From Heyndrickxia sp050281185 (lineage in GTDB: Bacteria; Bacillota; Bacilli; Bacillales; Bacillaceae_C), in the NCBI RefSeq assembly GCF_050281185.1, contig NZ_JBNNWS010000009.1:1-64000 (forward strand): DNA of 64,000 nucleotides. The letters are read 5' to 3'. Below the pieces are notes generated by a model. That model was given only the letters and a program-made list of their open reading frames with translations. It searched no databases and was not told the origin of the DNA. The position numbers and the translations under genes are program-made. Below, piece after piece: positions 7,781 to 15,441 of the stretch (positions are counted from its first letter, which is position 1; each line of letters opens with the position of its first letter).

Positions 7781-9211
7781 ATGAACTATGAAACGGTTAT
7801 CGGACTTGAAGTCCATGTAGAATTAAAAACAGATTCCAAAATCTTTTCATCGGCACCTGCCCATTTTGGTGCAGAGCCTAACACGAATACAAGCGTTGTA
7901 GATTTAGGCTATCCAGGTGTGTTACCTGTACTGAATAAACGTGCGGTTGAATTCGGAATGAAAGCGGCGATGGCATTGAATTGTCAAATCGCCCCTGAAA
8001 CAAAATTTGATCGAAAAAACTATTTTTATCCCGATAATCCAAAGGCTTATCAAATTTCCCAGTTTGATAAACCAATTGGGGAACACGGCTGGATAGAGAT
8101 CGAAGTAAATGGTGAAAAGAAAAAAATCGGAATCACTCGCCTTCATTTAGAAGAGGATGCTGGAAAATTAATGCATACGGGTGATGGTTATTCTCTTGTC
8201 GACTTGAACCGTCAAGGAACACCTTTAATCGAAATCGTCTCTGAACCAGATATTCGTACACCAGATGAGGCGTATGCCTATTTGGAAAAATTAAAATCAA
8301 TTATCCAATATACCGGTGTATCTGACTGTAAAATGGAGGAAGGCTCCCTTCGATGTGATGCCAATATATCAATCCGACCTTTTGGACAAGAGGAATTTGG
8401 TACGAAAACAGAATTGAAAAATTTGAATTCCTTTAACTTTGTCCGTAAAGGCTTGGAATATGAGCAAACACGGCAAATAGAAGTGGTTTCATCTGGCGGA
8501 ATAATTGAACAAGAAACACGCCGTTTTGATGAAGCGACAGGGAAGACATTGTTAATGCGTGTGAAGGAAGGTTCGGATGATTATCGTTATTTTCCAGAAC
8601 CGGACCTTGTTTCAATTTTTATAGATGAAGAGTGGAAAGAAAGAGTCCGTGCTGAGATACCTGAACTACCTGATCAGCGGAAAAAACGCTATGTTGAGGA
8701 GCTTGGTTTGCCGGCTTATGATGCCAACGTATTAACAATGACAAAGGAAATGGCCGATTTCTTCGAAGCGACAGTTGCAGCAGGTGCCGAAGCGAAGCAA
8801 GCATCAAACTGGATCATGGGGGAACTATCTGCATACTTAAATGCTGAGCAAAAAGAACTTCAGGATATCGCGATAACTCCAGAAGGTCTTGCTGGAATGA
8901 TCAAGCTGATTGAAAACGGAACGATTTCTTCAAAAATTGCCAAAACCGTCTTTAAAGAGCTTGTCGAAAATGGCGGAGATCCTGAAAAAATCGTTAAGGA
9001 AAAAGGTCTTGTCCAAATTTCAGACGAAGGTGCATTATTGAAAATCATTGATGAAGTCCTAGCAGCAAATCAGCAATCAATTGATGATTTCAAAAATGGT
9101 AAAGCGAAGGCTGTCGGATTTTTAGTCGGACAAATCATGAAAGCAACAAAAGGACAAGCGAACCCACCGTTAGTTAATAAACTATTAGTACAGGAATTAA
9201 ATAAGAGGTAA
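7781..9211 (+). CDS. gatB: Aspartyl/glutamyl-tRNA amidotransferase subunit B
   Basis: Kinase/transamidase subunit that phosphorylates the misacylated tRNA and accepts ammonia from GatA. The 476 residues begin with the canonical MNYETVIGLEVHVEL. The cradle domain (about 1-295) includes DRKNYFYPDNPK and MEEGSLRCDANIS. A helical segment and the YqeY-like tail domain (about 330-476), which recognises the tRNA, follow. A GTG at 7772 would add MKK, but AAGGGGTG fits ATG 7781 better. It is the last gene of the operon; a strong terminator follows directly. Confidence 0.95.
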   Translation: MNYETVIGLEVHVELKTDSKIFSSAPAHFGAEPNTNTSVVDLGYPGVLPVLNKRAVEFGMKAAMALNCQIAPETKFDRKNYFYPDNPKAYQISQFDKPIGEHGWIEIEVNGEKKKIGITRLHLEEDAGKLMHTGDGYSLVDLNRQGTPLIEIVSEPDIRTPDEAYAYLEKLKSIIQYTGVSDCKMEEGSLRCDANISIRPFGQEEFGTKTELKNLNSFNFVRKGLEYEQTRQIEVVSSGGIIEQETRRFDEATGKTLLMRVKEGSDDYRYFPEPDLVSIFIDEEWKERVRAEIPELPDQRKKRYVEELGLPAYDANVLTMTKEMADFFEATVAAGAEAKQASNWIMGELSAYLNAEQKELQDIAITPEGLAGMIKLIENGTISSKIAKTVFKELVENGGDPEKIVKEKGLVQISDEGALLKIIDEVLAANQQSIDDFKNGKAKAVGFLVGQIMKATKGQANPPLVNKLLVQELNKR

Positions 9212-9212
9212 C

Positions 9213-9250
9213 AGACAAAGGACAGATCGTGGGGATCTGTCCTTTTTGTC
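9213..9250 (+). terminator. Terminator of gatCAB
   Basis: GACAAAGGACAGATC pairs with GATCTGTCCTTTTTGTC; T-rich descending arm. Confidence 0.85.
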
Positions 9251-9434
9251 GGTGCTGAAAGTTAAGTTAAAAGGGACACGAAAAATTGAAAAAGAGTCAC
9301 ACAAAGTCAAGGAAAGATCACGTATTTCTGCAAAAAGGTCACTCAAAAATCAAACAATAACCTCCCAACCTAAAAAAATGAAATATCCCTCTATTTATGA
9401 TATTTTTATATCAACAATGAATAGGAGTGATACG

Positions 9435-9992
9435 ATGACACTGAATGATTGGTTTGAAAAAGGGATTCCTTCAAAGGATTTTGTTGATAGGATGCAAGTA
9501 CATAAGGAAAACTTACAATCGATATATGATCGCTTCAATGTTCTAGAAGAGGATCAAAATTTCTTTAAAGGCATACAAGAAAAGGATCTTCGTGCTATTG
9601 TCATTACAGAAGATTGGTGCGGGGATGCAATGATGAATGTACCGATCCTTTTAAAAATAGCAGAGGCAGCTAATATAGATGTCCGTATGATTTTACGTGA
9701 CTCAAACCTTGAATTGATGGATCAATACTTAACAAATGGAACAGCTCGCTCGATTCCTATTTTTATTTTTATTGATCAGAATGGTGAAGAAAAGGCAGTT
9801 TGGGGTCCTCGTGCACCTAAAGTACAGCAAATGGTGACTGATTTGAGAGCAGACTTGCCTCCAAAAGAAGATGAGAGCTTTGAAGAAAAACAAAAAGAAG
9901 TAATTAAGAAAATGCTTCAGATCTATACAGAAGATACAAAACTTTGGGATGAAGTATATAACAGCATAAAAGAAGCTTTAGCTAAAGCTTAA
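9435..9992 (+). CDS. Thioredoxin-fold protein with a single active-site cysteine
   Basis: A 185-residue cytoplasmic protein of a Bacillus-conserved thioredoxin family. The CXXC position reads WCGDAMMN (Cys at about 62), so the resolving cysteine is missing while the thioredoxin cis-proline region (ARSIPIFIF, about 113) is kept. This suggests a monothiol or bacillithiol-linked role, not a classical disulfide reductase. ATG 9435 follows AGGAGTGAT. The frame is open upstream to 9246, but that stretch starts within the gatB terminator and encodes low-complexity Lys/Arg sequence, so it is not counted. A terminator follows. Confidence 0.75.
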   Translation: MTLNDWFEKGIPSKDFVDRMQVHKENLQSIYDRFNVLEEDQNFFKGIQEKDLRAIVITEDWCGDAMMNVPILLKIAEAANIDVRMILRDSNLELMDQYLTNGTARSIPIFIFIDQNGEEKAVWGPRAPKVQQMVTDLRADLPPKEDESFEEKQKEVIKKMLQIYTEDTKLWDEVYNSIKEALAKA

Positions 9993-10000
9993 TTTCAAAA

Positions 10001-10042
10001 ACACATGGCAATTGATAATAAAAATCGCCATGTGTTTTTTTT
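10001..10042 (+). terminator. Terminator of the thioredoxin-like gene
   Basis: ACACATGGC / GCCATGTGT stem followed by eight T. Confidence 0.85.
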
Positions 10043-10124
10043 AGACAACAGCTCCTATTGAAGATCAAAGTGAAACTAAAACAAAATATTAACGTCCATT
10101 TATGTTAAAGGGGTGGATTGTTGT

Positions 10125-10577
10125 ATGAAGTTGAAGTTTTTCTTTTCTTTTTTAATATTATTTATTTTATTTAATTCTTTTTTTTACTCAAATAAGTCGT
10201 CAGCCAGTTGGGCATATTTATTTGTGGTTTGGGATGGTTTTGTTTATGTAGTGAGTGATGAATTTGTAGAAGAAATAGATAAAGAAATTGGACATGTGAC
10301 AAAGTATTCCGACAAGGAAGGAACGTATTCTGGAAATTTTTCAAATACCTATAAGAAAGGGACTAAGTACTATTCAATCAAAGGTATTAGTACGGATAAA
10401 GCAATTGCCATTCAAGACAAGAATGGTAAGTATAAAAAAGCTATCAGAAATGGGGAGTATGCTGGAAATAAAAATGATATTTCGGGCTTGATCTTCCCTA
10501 CTTTAGTGACAGTTTTTATAATACTTTTATTATTCTTGACCTTTATTATCTTTGTCAAAAGGAAGGGGGAAAGGTAA
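10125..10577 (+). CDS. Small exported/membrane-anchored protein, paralogue 1
   Basis: A 150-residue protein with an N-terminal hydrophobic segment (about 3-25, possible signal sequence with cleavage near SASWAY), an extracytoplasmic domain and a C-terminal membrane helix (about 122-144) ending in KRKGER. The core contains GHVTKYSDKEGTYSGNFSN followed by KGTKYYSIKGI. The same pattern occurs in the minus-strand gene at 54025-54483, so the two are paralogues. ATG 10125 follows AAAGGGGTGG; the GTG at 10113 falls within the ribosome binding site. Function unknown; an envelope role is likely. Confidence 0.65.
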   Translation: MKLKFFFSFLILFILFNSFFYSNKSSASWAYLFVVWDGFVYVVSDEFVEEIDKEIGHVTKYSDKEGTYSGNFSNTYKKGTKYYSIKGISTDKAIAIQDKNGKYKKAIRNGEYAGNKNDISGLIFPTLVTVFIILLLFLTFIIFVKRKGER

Positions 10578-10595
10578 GTTTCCCCCCTTATATTT
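10563..10595 (+). terminator. Hairpin overlapping the stop codon
   Basis: AAGGGGGAAA pairs with TTTCCCCCCTT around the TAA stop; the tail is only moderately T-rich. Confidence 0.5.
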
Positions 10596-10652
10596 CATCA
10601 TTGAGACTCAAGAATGAGTCGAAGTTTACATTTTCGGGTACCTTATTAATCT

Positions 10653-11426
10653 TCACAGATAAGTCAGTACATCATCAAAAGTAACTATTCCCAGGAGCTT
10701 ATATTCCTCCGAAACTACTGGAATAGCTAGAAGACCATATTTACGTATAATTTGCAGGACCTCTGTTTGGTCAGTATTTGCCGATACTGAAACAATTTGT
10801 GAATTCATAATATCCATCATGTGACAATCCGGGGCAGAAATAATCAACTCACGTAATGATACGACACCTAGCAGCTGAGCTTTAGCATCTGTAACATATA
10901 AATAGTAAATGGTTTCTGCGTCGGATTCGCTATGTTTTAGGCGGTCCAACACATCAGCTGCTGAATCCGATTCTGCAACTGTTACCATGTCTGTTGTCAT
11001 CAAGGATCCTACCGAACCTTTCTTGTAAGTGAGTAATTGCTTAATGTCGTCGGCTTCGTCTTTTTCCATCCGCTCCAGATAAAAGTCAGCTTCTTTACTG
11101 GAAAGAAGTCCAAAAAAGTCTGTCGCATCATCGGGAGGCAGTTCATTCAGCATCTCAATAGCATATGGACGGTCAAGTTCTAAAATACATTTTTTCTGCA
11201 TGAATGGATCTAGTTCGCTGAAGATTTCTCCAAATTCCTCAGGAGTTAAAAAAGAATAAATCTTAAATCTTCTTGCTTCACACAGTTCCAAAAAAAATGT
11301 CGCTTGATCCATCGGATGCAAATCCAGAAAATCCTTGCGAAACGCATCCATGTTCCCTTCTTTTAATGATTGAAGCATATAGTAGGTGTATTCTTCTTTA
11401 AATTTATATTGGTTTAATCTGATCAT
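10653..11426 (-). CDS. Membrane-less MgtE-type protein (MgtE N domain plus CBS pair)
   Basis: This 257-residue protein corresponds to the cytosolic half of the Mg2+ channel MgtE. It has the right-handed superhelical N domain (about 15-125, with MLNELPPDDATDFFGLL) and two CBS motifs (about 135-255, with GSLMTTDMVTV and LGVVSLREL). The five membrane helices that form the channel are absent and the frame ends cleanly after the second CBS motif. In MgtE this part senses cytosolic Mg2+, so a free-standing copy may be a Mg2+-responsive regulator. GAAGGAGAG precedes the ATG. It lies 20 bp downstream of the MgtC-type gene, in the same M-box transcription unit. Confidence 0.75.
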   Translation of the reverse strand: MIRLNQYKFKEEYTYYMLQSLKEGNMDAFRKDFLDLHPMDQATFFLELCEARRFKIYSFLTPEEFGEIFSELDPFMQKKCILELDRPYAIEMLNELPPDDATDFFGLLSSKEADFYLERMEKDEADDIKQLLTYKKGSVGSLMTTDMVTVAESDSAADVLDRLKHSESDAETIYYLYVTDAKAQLLGVVSLRELIISAPDCHMMDIMNSQIVSVSANTDQTEVLQIIRKYGLLAIPVVSEEYKLLGIVTFDDVLTYL

Positions 11427-11446
11427 CTCTCCTTCTCCTCTCTTTC

Positions 11447-12157
11447 TTACAAATTCTCAATCTCCACACTAAGAACGTGATCAATTTTTTTGATATAGTA
11501 ATAAATTTCTGTAGTATATTGGTCTTCTGGTACGGAAAGAACCATATTAATCAATTGACGATTGTCATCAATGTCTTTAATTTTCAAGTGTCTAATTTTA
11601 TACTCTTCTTTTTTAGATTTCTCATTTTGTCCTCTACGCTCAATCATTTTGATTAATTCGGTCATGCGATAATTAGATTCCACCACAATTTTTATTGAGA
11701 TTTCATGTCGATTAAGTGTTGGCAGACCTAAAGTTTTAATGAGATAAGGGATAAAATTGACTGCGCTCATCAAGAGGATAACCGCACATGCTGCCTCTAG
11801 ATAAAAACCTGCTCCAACCGTAATACCTAATGCCGATGCGGACCAGATGAGTGCCGCAGAAGTTAGGCCGGAAATAACCTCGTTACTTCTCCGTAGAATG
11901 ACACCAGCTCCAATAAAACCAACTCCGCTTACAATCTGCGCAGCGAGTCGCATTGGATCCATATTCGGGTGAGTCGGACCGCCGAATTTGCCGAATGCTT
12001 CGACAGAAACAATCGTCACCAAACAACTAGCTATAGAAATGACCATACAGGGTCTTATGCCAAGCTGTTTTTGTTTAATTTGTCTATCGATTCCGATCAA
12101 TAGCCCGAAAAGTAGGGCAAGGCAAAGCTTTATTATCATTTCTATTGTCATCGTCAT
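11447..12157 (-). CDS. MgtC/SapB family membrane protein
   Basis: A 236-residue protein with about four or five N-terminal membrane helices (1-145) and a C-terminal ACT-like cytoplasmic domain (about 150-236). MgtC signature regions are visible: LLFGLLIGIDRQ, GIRPCMVIS and VSGVGFIGAGVILR. Family members act in Mg2+ homeostasis, and in Salmonella MgtC also inhibits the F1F0 ATPase; whether this one transports or modulates is not known. GAGGTGATACACC precedes the ATG. The long minus-strand leader contains an M-box, a terminator and a short ORF (see those entries), so expression is predicted at low Mg2+. Confidence 0.85.
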   Translation of the reverse strand: MTMTIEMIIKLCLALLFGLLIGIDRQIKQKQLGIRPCMVISIASCLVTIVSVEAFGKFGGPTHPNMDPMRLAAQIVSGVGFIGAGVILRRSNEVISGLTSAALIWSASALGITVGAGFYLEAACAVILLMSAVNFIPYLIKTLGLPTLNRHEISIKIVVESNYRMTELIKMIERRGQNEKSKKEEYKIRHLKIKDIDDNRQLINMVLSVPEDQYTTEIYYYIKKIDHVLSVEIENL

Positions 12158-12204
12158 GGTGTATCACCTCTTCAATTTATTATTTTCTTATAGTTTTCAA
12201 AATA

Positions 12205-12232
12205 TAAAAAAGCTCCCGTAATGAGGGAGCTT
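12205..12232 (-). terminator. Terminator/attenuator immediately before the MgtC-type gene
   Basis: On the minus strand AAGCTCCC / GGGAGCTT is followed by TTTTTTA. It lies about 50 bases before the start codon and after a 43-codon ORF, so it can only be an attenuator or an obstacle to read-through into the gene. Confidence 0.75.
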
Positions 12233-12279
12233 ATCGCTTTGAACGAATCTTGTTCGACTCACATGTCAAATAAACCTGT

Positions 12280-12411
12280 CTAAACATACCCACCTGACAT
12301 GGATATCAAAGAAAGGGAAACATGAGAGGACTGAACGAAAGAAACTCTGCCTCTTAACTGTATTCCTGAATCATTTATAAAAGTAAAATTTCGACTCGGA
12401 TGACTGTCCAT
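12280..12411 (-). CDS. 43-residue leader ORF in the mgtC-type leader
   Basis: A minus-strand ATG frame preceded by AAAAGGGGGG nine bases upstream. The product starts MDSHPSRNFTF and ends SLISMSGGYV; it is Ser-rich with no obvious membrane segment. The stop codon lies 48 bases before the attenuator hairpin that precedes the MgtC-type gene. I infer a possible regulatory leader peptide, similar in position (not sequence) to mgtL of enterobacteria. It could also be a small structural protein or chance. Confidence 0.4.
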   Translation of the reverse strand: MDSHPSRNFTFINDSGIQLRGRVSFVQSSHVSLSLISMSGGYV

Positions 12412-12426
12412 CACTAGTTTCCCCCC

Positions 12427-12640
12427 TTTTTTGTTTGGCAAGAAAGTATAAATATTATTGAATTATAAATCATGAAAAGTGTCTGCTATGTCTAGCTCCA
12501 GCGCCTATCGGCTAGCGGATTTCTCCGTCTTCTCCCTACGATAAGTCAACATCGACTCGTCCCTCGCCGTGTCTCCTTTATCTCAGTCGAAGACTACGAA
12601 ATCCGTACGCCGATGAGCAAGGCGCTTGCGCTTTTCTTAT
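12427..12640 (+). repeat. Dispersed repeat, copy A
   Basis: Begins TTTTTTGTTT and AAGAAAGTATAAA, then TGTCTAGCTCCAGCGCC, CTATCGGCTAGCGGATTTC and ATCTCAGTCGAAGACTAC, ending GCGCTTGCGCTTTTCTTA. Very similar copies lie at 50451-50669 (full) and 60171-60263 (truncated). It contains internal inverted repeats and no ORF. Similar elements are widespread in Bacillaceae intergenic DNA. This copy lies between the M-box terminator and the mgtC leader ORF. Confidence 0.85.
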
Positions 12641-12648
12641 TTAACAAT

Positions 12649-12680
12649 AAGAAAAACCCTCTAGAAGATCTAGAGGGTTT
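12649..12680 (-). terminator. M-box expression-platform terminator (minus strand)
   Basis: A 12-bp stem, AAACCCTCTAGA with its complement, followed on the minus strand by TTCTTATT. Its position 40 bases after the M-box matches the platform of the plus-strand copy at 14212. Confidence 0.75.
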
Positions 12681-12721
12681 GAAAAGCGCACAAAAAAACA
12701 CACAAAAAAGCACTTACCGGT

Positions 12722-12883
12722 TCCCCCTAGTCGAGTTTTGGCACTATACACCGTAAAGAACAAAAAGTTCTTAGCCACCTTAAGAAAAGCCTTAATCCGA
12801 CAGTTCCTGTTCTACCCATGGGCATCTTTCGATATTTCTGGGCAGTGGCCTATGTTTGCATAGGAGCCTCACCTAACGAGGAC
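12722..12883 (-). ncRNA. M-box (ykoK) magnesium riboswitch, minus-strand copy
   Basis: Read on the minus strand it carries the diagnostic core CGTTAGGTGAGGCTCCTAT, then GGCCACTGCCCAGAAATAT, CGAAAGATGCCCATGGG and TATAGTGCCAAAACTCGAC. This is the Mg2+-sensing RNA found before mgtE- and corA-type genes in Bacillus. Mg2+ binding favours the downstream terminator, so the MgtC/MgtE-domain unit should be on at low Mg2+. It is nearly identical to the plus-strand copy at 14017 apart from one variable hairpin. Confidence 0.93.
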
Positions 12884-12900
12884 TTATTCATTTCAAATGG

Positions 12901-12929
12901 ATTTTACCCTGTATAGTTTATGTTGTCAA
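12901..12929 (-). promoter_or_regulatory. Sigma-A promoter of the minus-strand M-box transcript
   Basis: On the minus strand TTGACA, 17 bp, TAAAAT, starting just upstream of the M-box. Confidence 0.75.
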
Positions 12930-13075
12930 TAGAAGTTTGTAACTTTATCAAAGCCTCTTTTTAAGAAAAGATGCCTGGAATCCAAACAAAATAATAAATT
13001 TAAACATTTTTAGGAAATCGAAACACTCTTTGTGAAAACAGCTTTCTAAAAGCAATACTCCCATGGGTAGTAGCT

Positions 13076-13378
13076 TTACTTTAATAATATCAATGCGAGT
13101 TTTTCATCCTGGATATCTCCAATACCTCGAATTAAAATTTTTAGATAAAATGTTTTCGGTTTATGCTTAGACAGCAGGTGTGAAATCGCCTCCTTAGGAT
13201 CCACAAGTGTAACAATCCGATGCTGCAAAACCCTTTTCAGGATACGTATGAATTGAGAGATGGATTTCAGATAACAAAACGAGCACGGTTCGAACTGCTT
13301 AATCGGAGCAGATAATACAGTTGCTCAACATCGTTCTGCGGCTTCAATCACATGATTTGGTAAGTTATTTTAGCTGTA
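13076..13378 (-). pseudogene. speD: Decayed S-adenosylmethionine decarboxylase
   Basis: Three reading frames on the minus strand together rebuild the Bacillus SpeD sequence: VIEAAERC and ATVLSAPIKQFEP in one frame (with a stop between them), LLSEIHLSIHTYPEKGFAA and SDCYTCGS in the next, then VDPKEAISHLL and FYLKILIRGIGD back in the first. The serine that normally forms the pyruvoyl cofactor (E-S-H) reads E-I-H. No start codon survives. Frameshifts, a stop and loss of the catalytic residue make it a dead gene. It lies between the two divergent M-boxes. Confidence 0.8.
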
Positions 13379-13969
13379 TCGTAAAAATATTTAAAACCCA
13401 AAAGGTTTTGTTTCTGGGCATCTTTTCTTATCAATGTAACGTTTCCTAAGCATGAACTTGTTAAGTACAATTATTCATTTCAAAACCTACAAAGTTATAG
13501 AAAAGAGTCTTTGTAAAAAAACGGCATTATTGATCCATTCAAATTTGATTCCTCAAAGATCAGCCGTTACAAGTATGTCATTTTCGGTGTCCTCCATTTT
13601 TAGGAAAGGCCAACCGGTAGCTGCTACTTTTATATATTCATGTTAAAGATAAAGGAGAATATGGATACAGCCACATCAATGACCTTCTTCTCCACTTTTT
13701 TTCGAACAAGTTTTTTTAAATTCCGTCGACTGTAACAACAACAACTGTCAATGGTGCATATCCCCACTTTATCAATTTATTATGTTAAATGCTGAACACG
13801 AAATCGTACGTTTCGCGTATGTATTTGTTAATCTTCTTTTTGACAATTAAGAAATAATAAAATTTTGCCCTTTAGCTAACTTTTTTAATGGAGCAATTGA
13901 AGCCTAGCACCATAAGGTTTTTGACATAATTAAATATTAAATACTTTTGGAAAAAATCAAAATTTATGG
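13379..13969. other. Gap between the M-boxes with no intact gene
   Basis: About 590 bp. Short open stretches on the minus strand (for example GWPFLKMEDTENDILVTADL near 13560-13620) look protein-like but are broken by stops and I cannot assign them. A 64-codon plus-strand frame at 13452-13646 has no ribosome binding site. Probably more decayed coding DNA next to the dead speD. Confidence 0.5.
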
Positions 13970-13998
13970 TTGACAAATAAAAAAACCGGGATTACGAT
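13970..13998 (+). promoter_or_regulatory. Sigma-A promoter of the corA M-box transcript
   Basis: TTGACA, 17 bp, TACGAT, ending about 20 bp before the M-box. Confidence 0.75.
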
Positions 13999-14016
13999 AG
14001 CATGGAATTGAATAAT

Positions 14017-14181
14017 TCCTCGTTAGGTGAGGCTCCTATACAAACATAGGCCACTGCCCAGAAATATCGAAAGATGCCCATGGGTAGAACAGGAACTGCC
14101 GGATTAAGGCTTTTCTTAAGGTGGCTAAGAGATGAAGCAATCTCTTTACGTTGTATAGTGCCAAAACTCGACTAGGGGGAA
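14017..14181 (+). ncRNA. M-box (ykoK) magnesium riboswitch, plus-strand copy
   Basis: Contains CGTTAGGTGAGGCTCCTAT, GGCCACTGCCCAGAAATAT, GATGCCCATGGGTAGAACAG and TATAGTGCCAAAACTCGAC in the order of the Bacillus M-box. Compared with the minus-strand copy, the variable stem is AGAGAT(n)ATCTCT instead of AGAA(n)TTCT, a compensated change that supports a real RNA fold. It controls the three corA genes through the terminator at 14212. Confidence 0.93.
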
Positions 14182-14211
14182 GTTGAAATGCTTTTTTTCG
14201 TGCGTTCATTC

Positions 14212-14240
14212 AACCCTCTAGGACTCCTGGAGGGTTTTTT
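14212..14240 (+). terminator. M-box expression-platform terminator (plus strand)
   Basis: AACCCTCTAGG / CCTGGAGGGTT followed by TTTTTT, about 30 bases after the M-box. Confidence 0.8.
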
Positions 14241-14484
14241 CATTTCTAAAAATAGCAATACAGAAGGAGAAAAATCCATTTGGATTTGCAGGGAATTATC
14301 CATTCGAATTTGTTTTTTAATGGTCTGGAACAATGCGATTTAAATCCTTCAAGCAACCAATTGCGAATTTATTTTACAAGAGAAAGGAGGGGGTCAGGAT
14401 AGAAAGTCCAAGTATGGCCGATGGAGATAGTAGTAGTGAAGAACTTAAATCTGTTTTCATCCAACAGATAAGGAGGACGTTTCG
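14241..14484 (+). other. Untranslated region before the first corA
   Basis: Contains the inverted repeat AAATCCATTTGGATTT near 14270-14286 and a strong ribosome-binding-like GAAAGGAGGGGG near 14382-14393 that has no start codon at usable distance (the expected position reads ATA). The frame 14333-14713 runs into corA in another phase and is not believed to be a gene. Confidence 0.4.
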
Positions 14485-15420
14485 ATGCTTAACATCTATA
14501 AAAGCGACGAAAAAGGGCTGCTTCAAGAACAGTCCGAAAGCGTTCTGGGCAGTTGGGGACATCCTATTGAACCAGCGGAAGAGGAGTTGCATTACGTTGC
14601 AAGTCGCCTTGGAGTACCTGTCGACTTCATCCGCGATCCCCTCGATGCCAATGAACGCCCCCGGATTGAAAAAAACGAAAACAATTTGCTGCTTATCATC
14701 AATGTGCCGTTAAAAATGGCCGATGGTGAAGCAGTACCATACCGGACAGTTCCGATTGGTATCATTCAAACGAGCGATTTGATTGTTACCATTTGTCGAG
14801 TCAATCATCCGATTTTACAAGAAGTTAGCAAAGAACTTGTAAAACAATTTTATACGAATATGAAAACACATGCTTTTTTACAGTTATTACTTGTATCTGC
14901 GCGTTATTATTTACATTCCCTTGATGATATTAATCAAAAAATCATTGCAGCGGAAAAAGAGATACAAAAATCGATTAAGAACAGTGAAGTGTACACTTTA
15001 CTTAATATAAATAAGAGTCTCGGTTTTTTCACAAAGGCGCTTAAGATCAATCTTGTGATGATGCAGAAATTAGTGAGGGTGCCAACCTTCTACATGAACA
15101 AGGAAGATGAAAAATGGATGCAAGCTGCCCTGATTGAGATGCAGCAAGCATTTGATACATCTGAAATTTTTAACACGAATTTAGGTAATTTAATGGATGC
15201 ATATTCTGCTGCGATTGAAAATAACCTAAGCGCAGTTGTCAAAGTATTAACAGCGTTTACGGTCATCGGGAACTTTCCATTGGTGATCGCAGCTATGTAT
15301 GGGATGAATTTCCCGCTGCCATTTCAAGATGGAGAGTACGCTCTTGCAGTTCTTATGTCACTCTCTCTAGTCATGAGCTTGGTGACTGGCTGGATATTTT
15401 ATAAAATACGGCTATTTTAG
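14485..15420 (+). CDS. CorA family divalent metal transporter, tandem copy 1
   Basis: A 311-residue CorA-type channel protein: a cytoplasmic alpha/beta funnel (about 1-245) with RDPLDANERPRIEK and two C-terminal membrane helices. The channel-entrance signature YGMN (MYGMNFPLP, about 271-279) is intact at the end of the first helix. TAAGGAGG lies before the ATG. It is the first of three adjacent paralogues of the same length sharing the MLxIYKS start and the NERPRIE motif. M-box control predicts induction at low Mg2+. CorA proteins move Mg2+ and sometimes Co2+, Ni2+ or Zn2+; substrate is inferred from the riboswitch. Confidence 0.9.
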   Translation: MLNIYKSDEKGLLQEQSESVLGSWGHPIEPAEEELHYVASRLGVPVDFIRDPLDANERPRIEKNENNLLLIINVPLKMADGEAVPYRTVPIGIIQTSDLIVTICRVNHPILQEVSKELVKQFYTNMKTHAFLQLLLVSARYYLHSLDDINQKIIAAEKEIQKSIKNSEVYTLLNINKSLGFFTKALKINLVMMQKLVRVPTFYMNKEDEKWMQAALIEMQQAFDTSEIFNTNLGNLMDAYSAAIENNLSAVVKVLTAFTVIGNFPLVIAAMYGMNFPLPFQDGEYALAVLMSLSLVMSLVTGWIFYKIRLF

Positions 15421-15441
15421 AATAGAAAGTGAGGAATGGAG

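Noticed and set aside
9246..9434. N-terminal extension of the thioredoxin-like protein
   Set aside because: The extension starts inside the gatB terminator and encodes low-complexity Lys/Arg sequence; AGGAGTGAT fits ATG 9435.
12205..12438. Known riboswitch class in the mgtC leader (ydaO, yybP-ykoY, second M-box)
   Set aside because: None of the core motifs of these classes is present; kept only as an unassigned leader.
13452..13646. 64-codon plus-strand ORF between the M-boxes
   Set aside because: No ribosome binding site, no recognisable sequence, and it lies in decayed DNA whose coding signal is on the other strand.
14333..14713. 126-codon ORF overlapping the first corA
   Set aside because: It is out of frame with a clear CorA coding region and lacks a start signal; its tail is just a shadow of corA.
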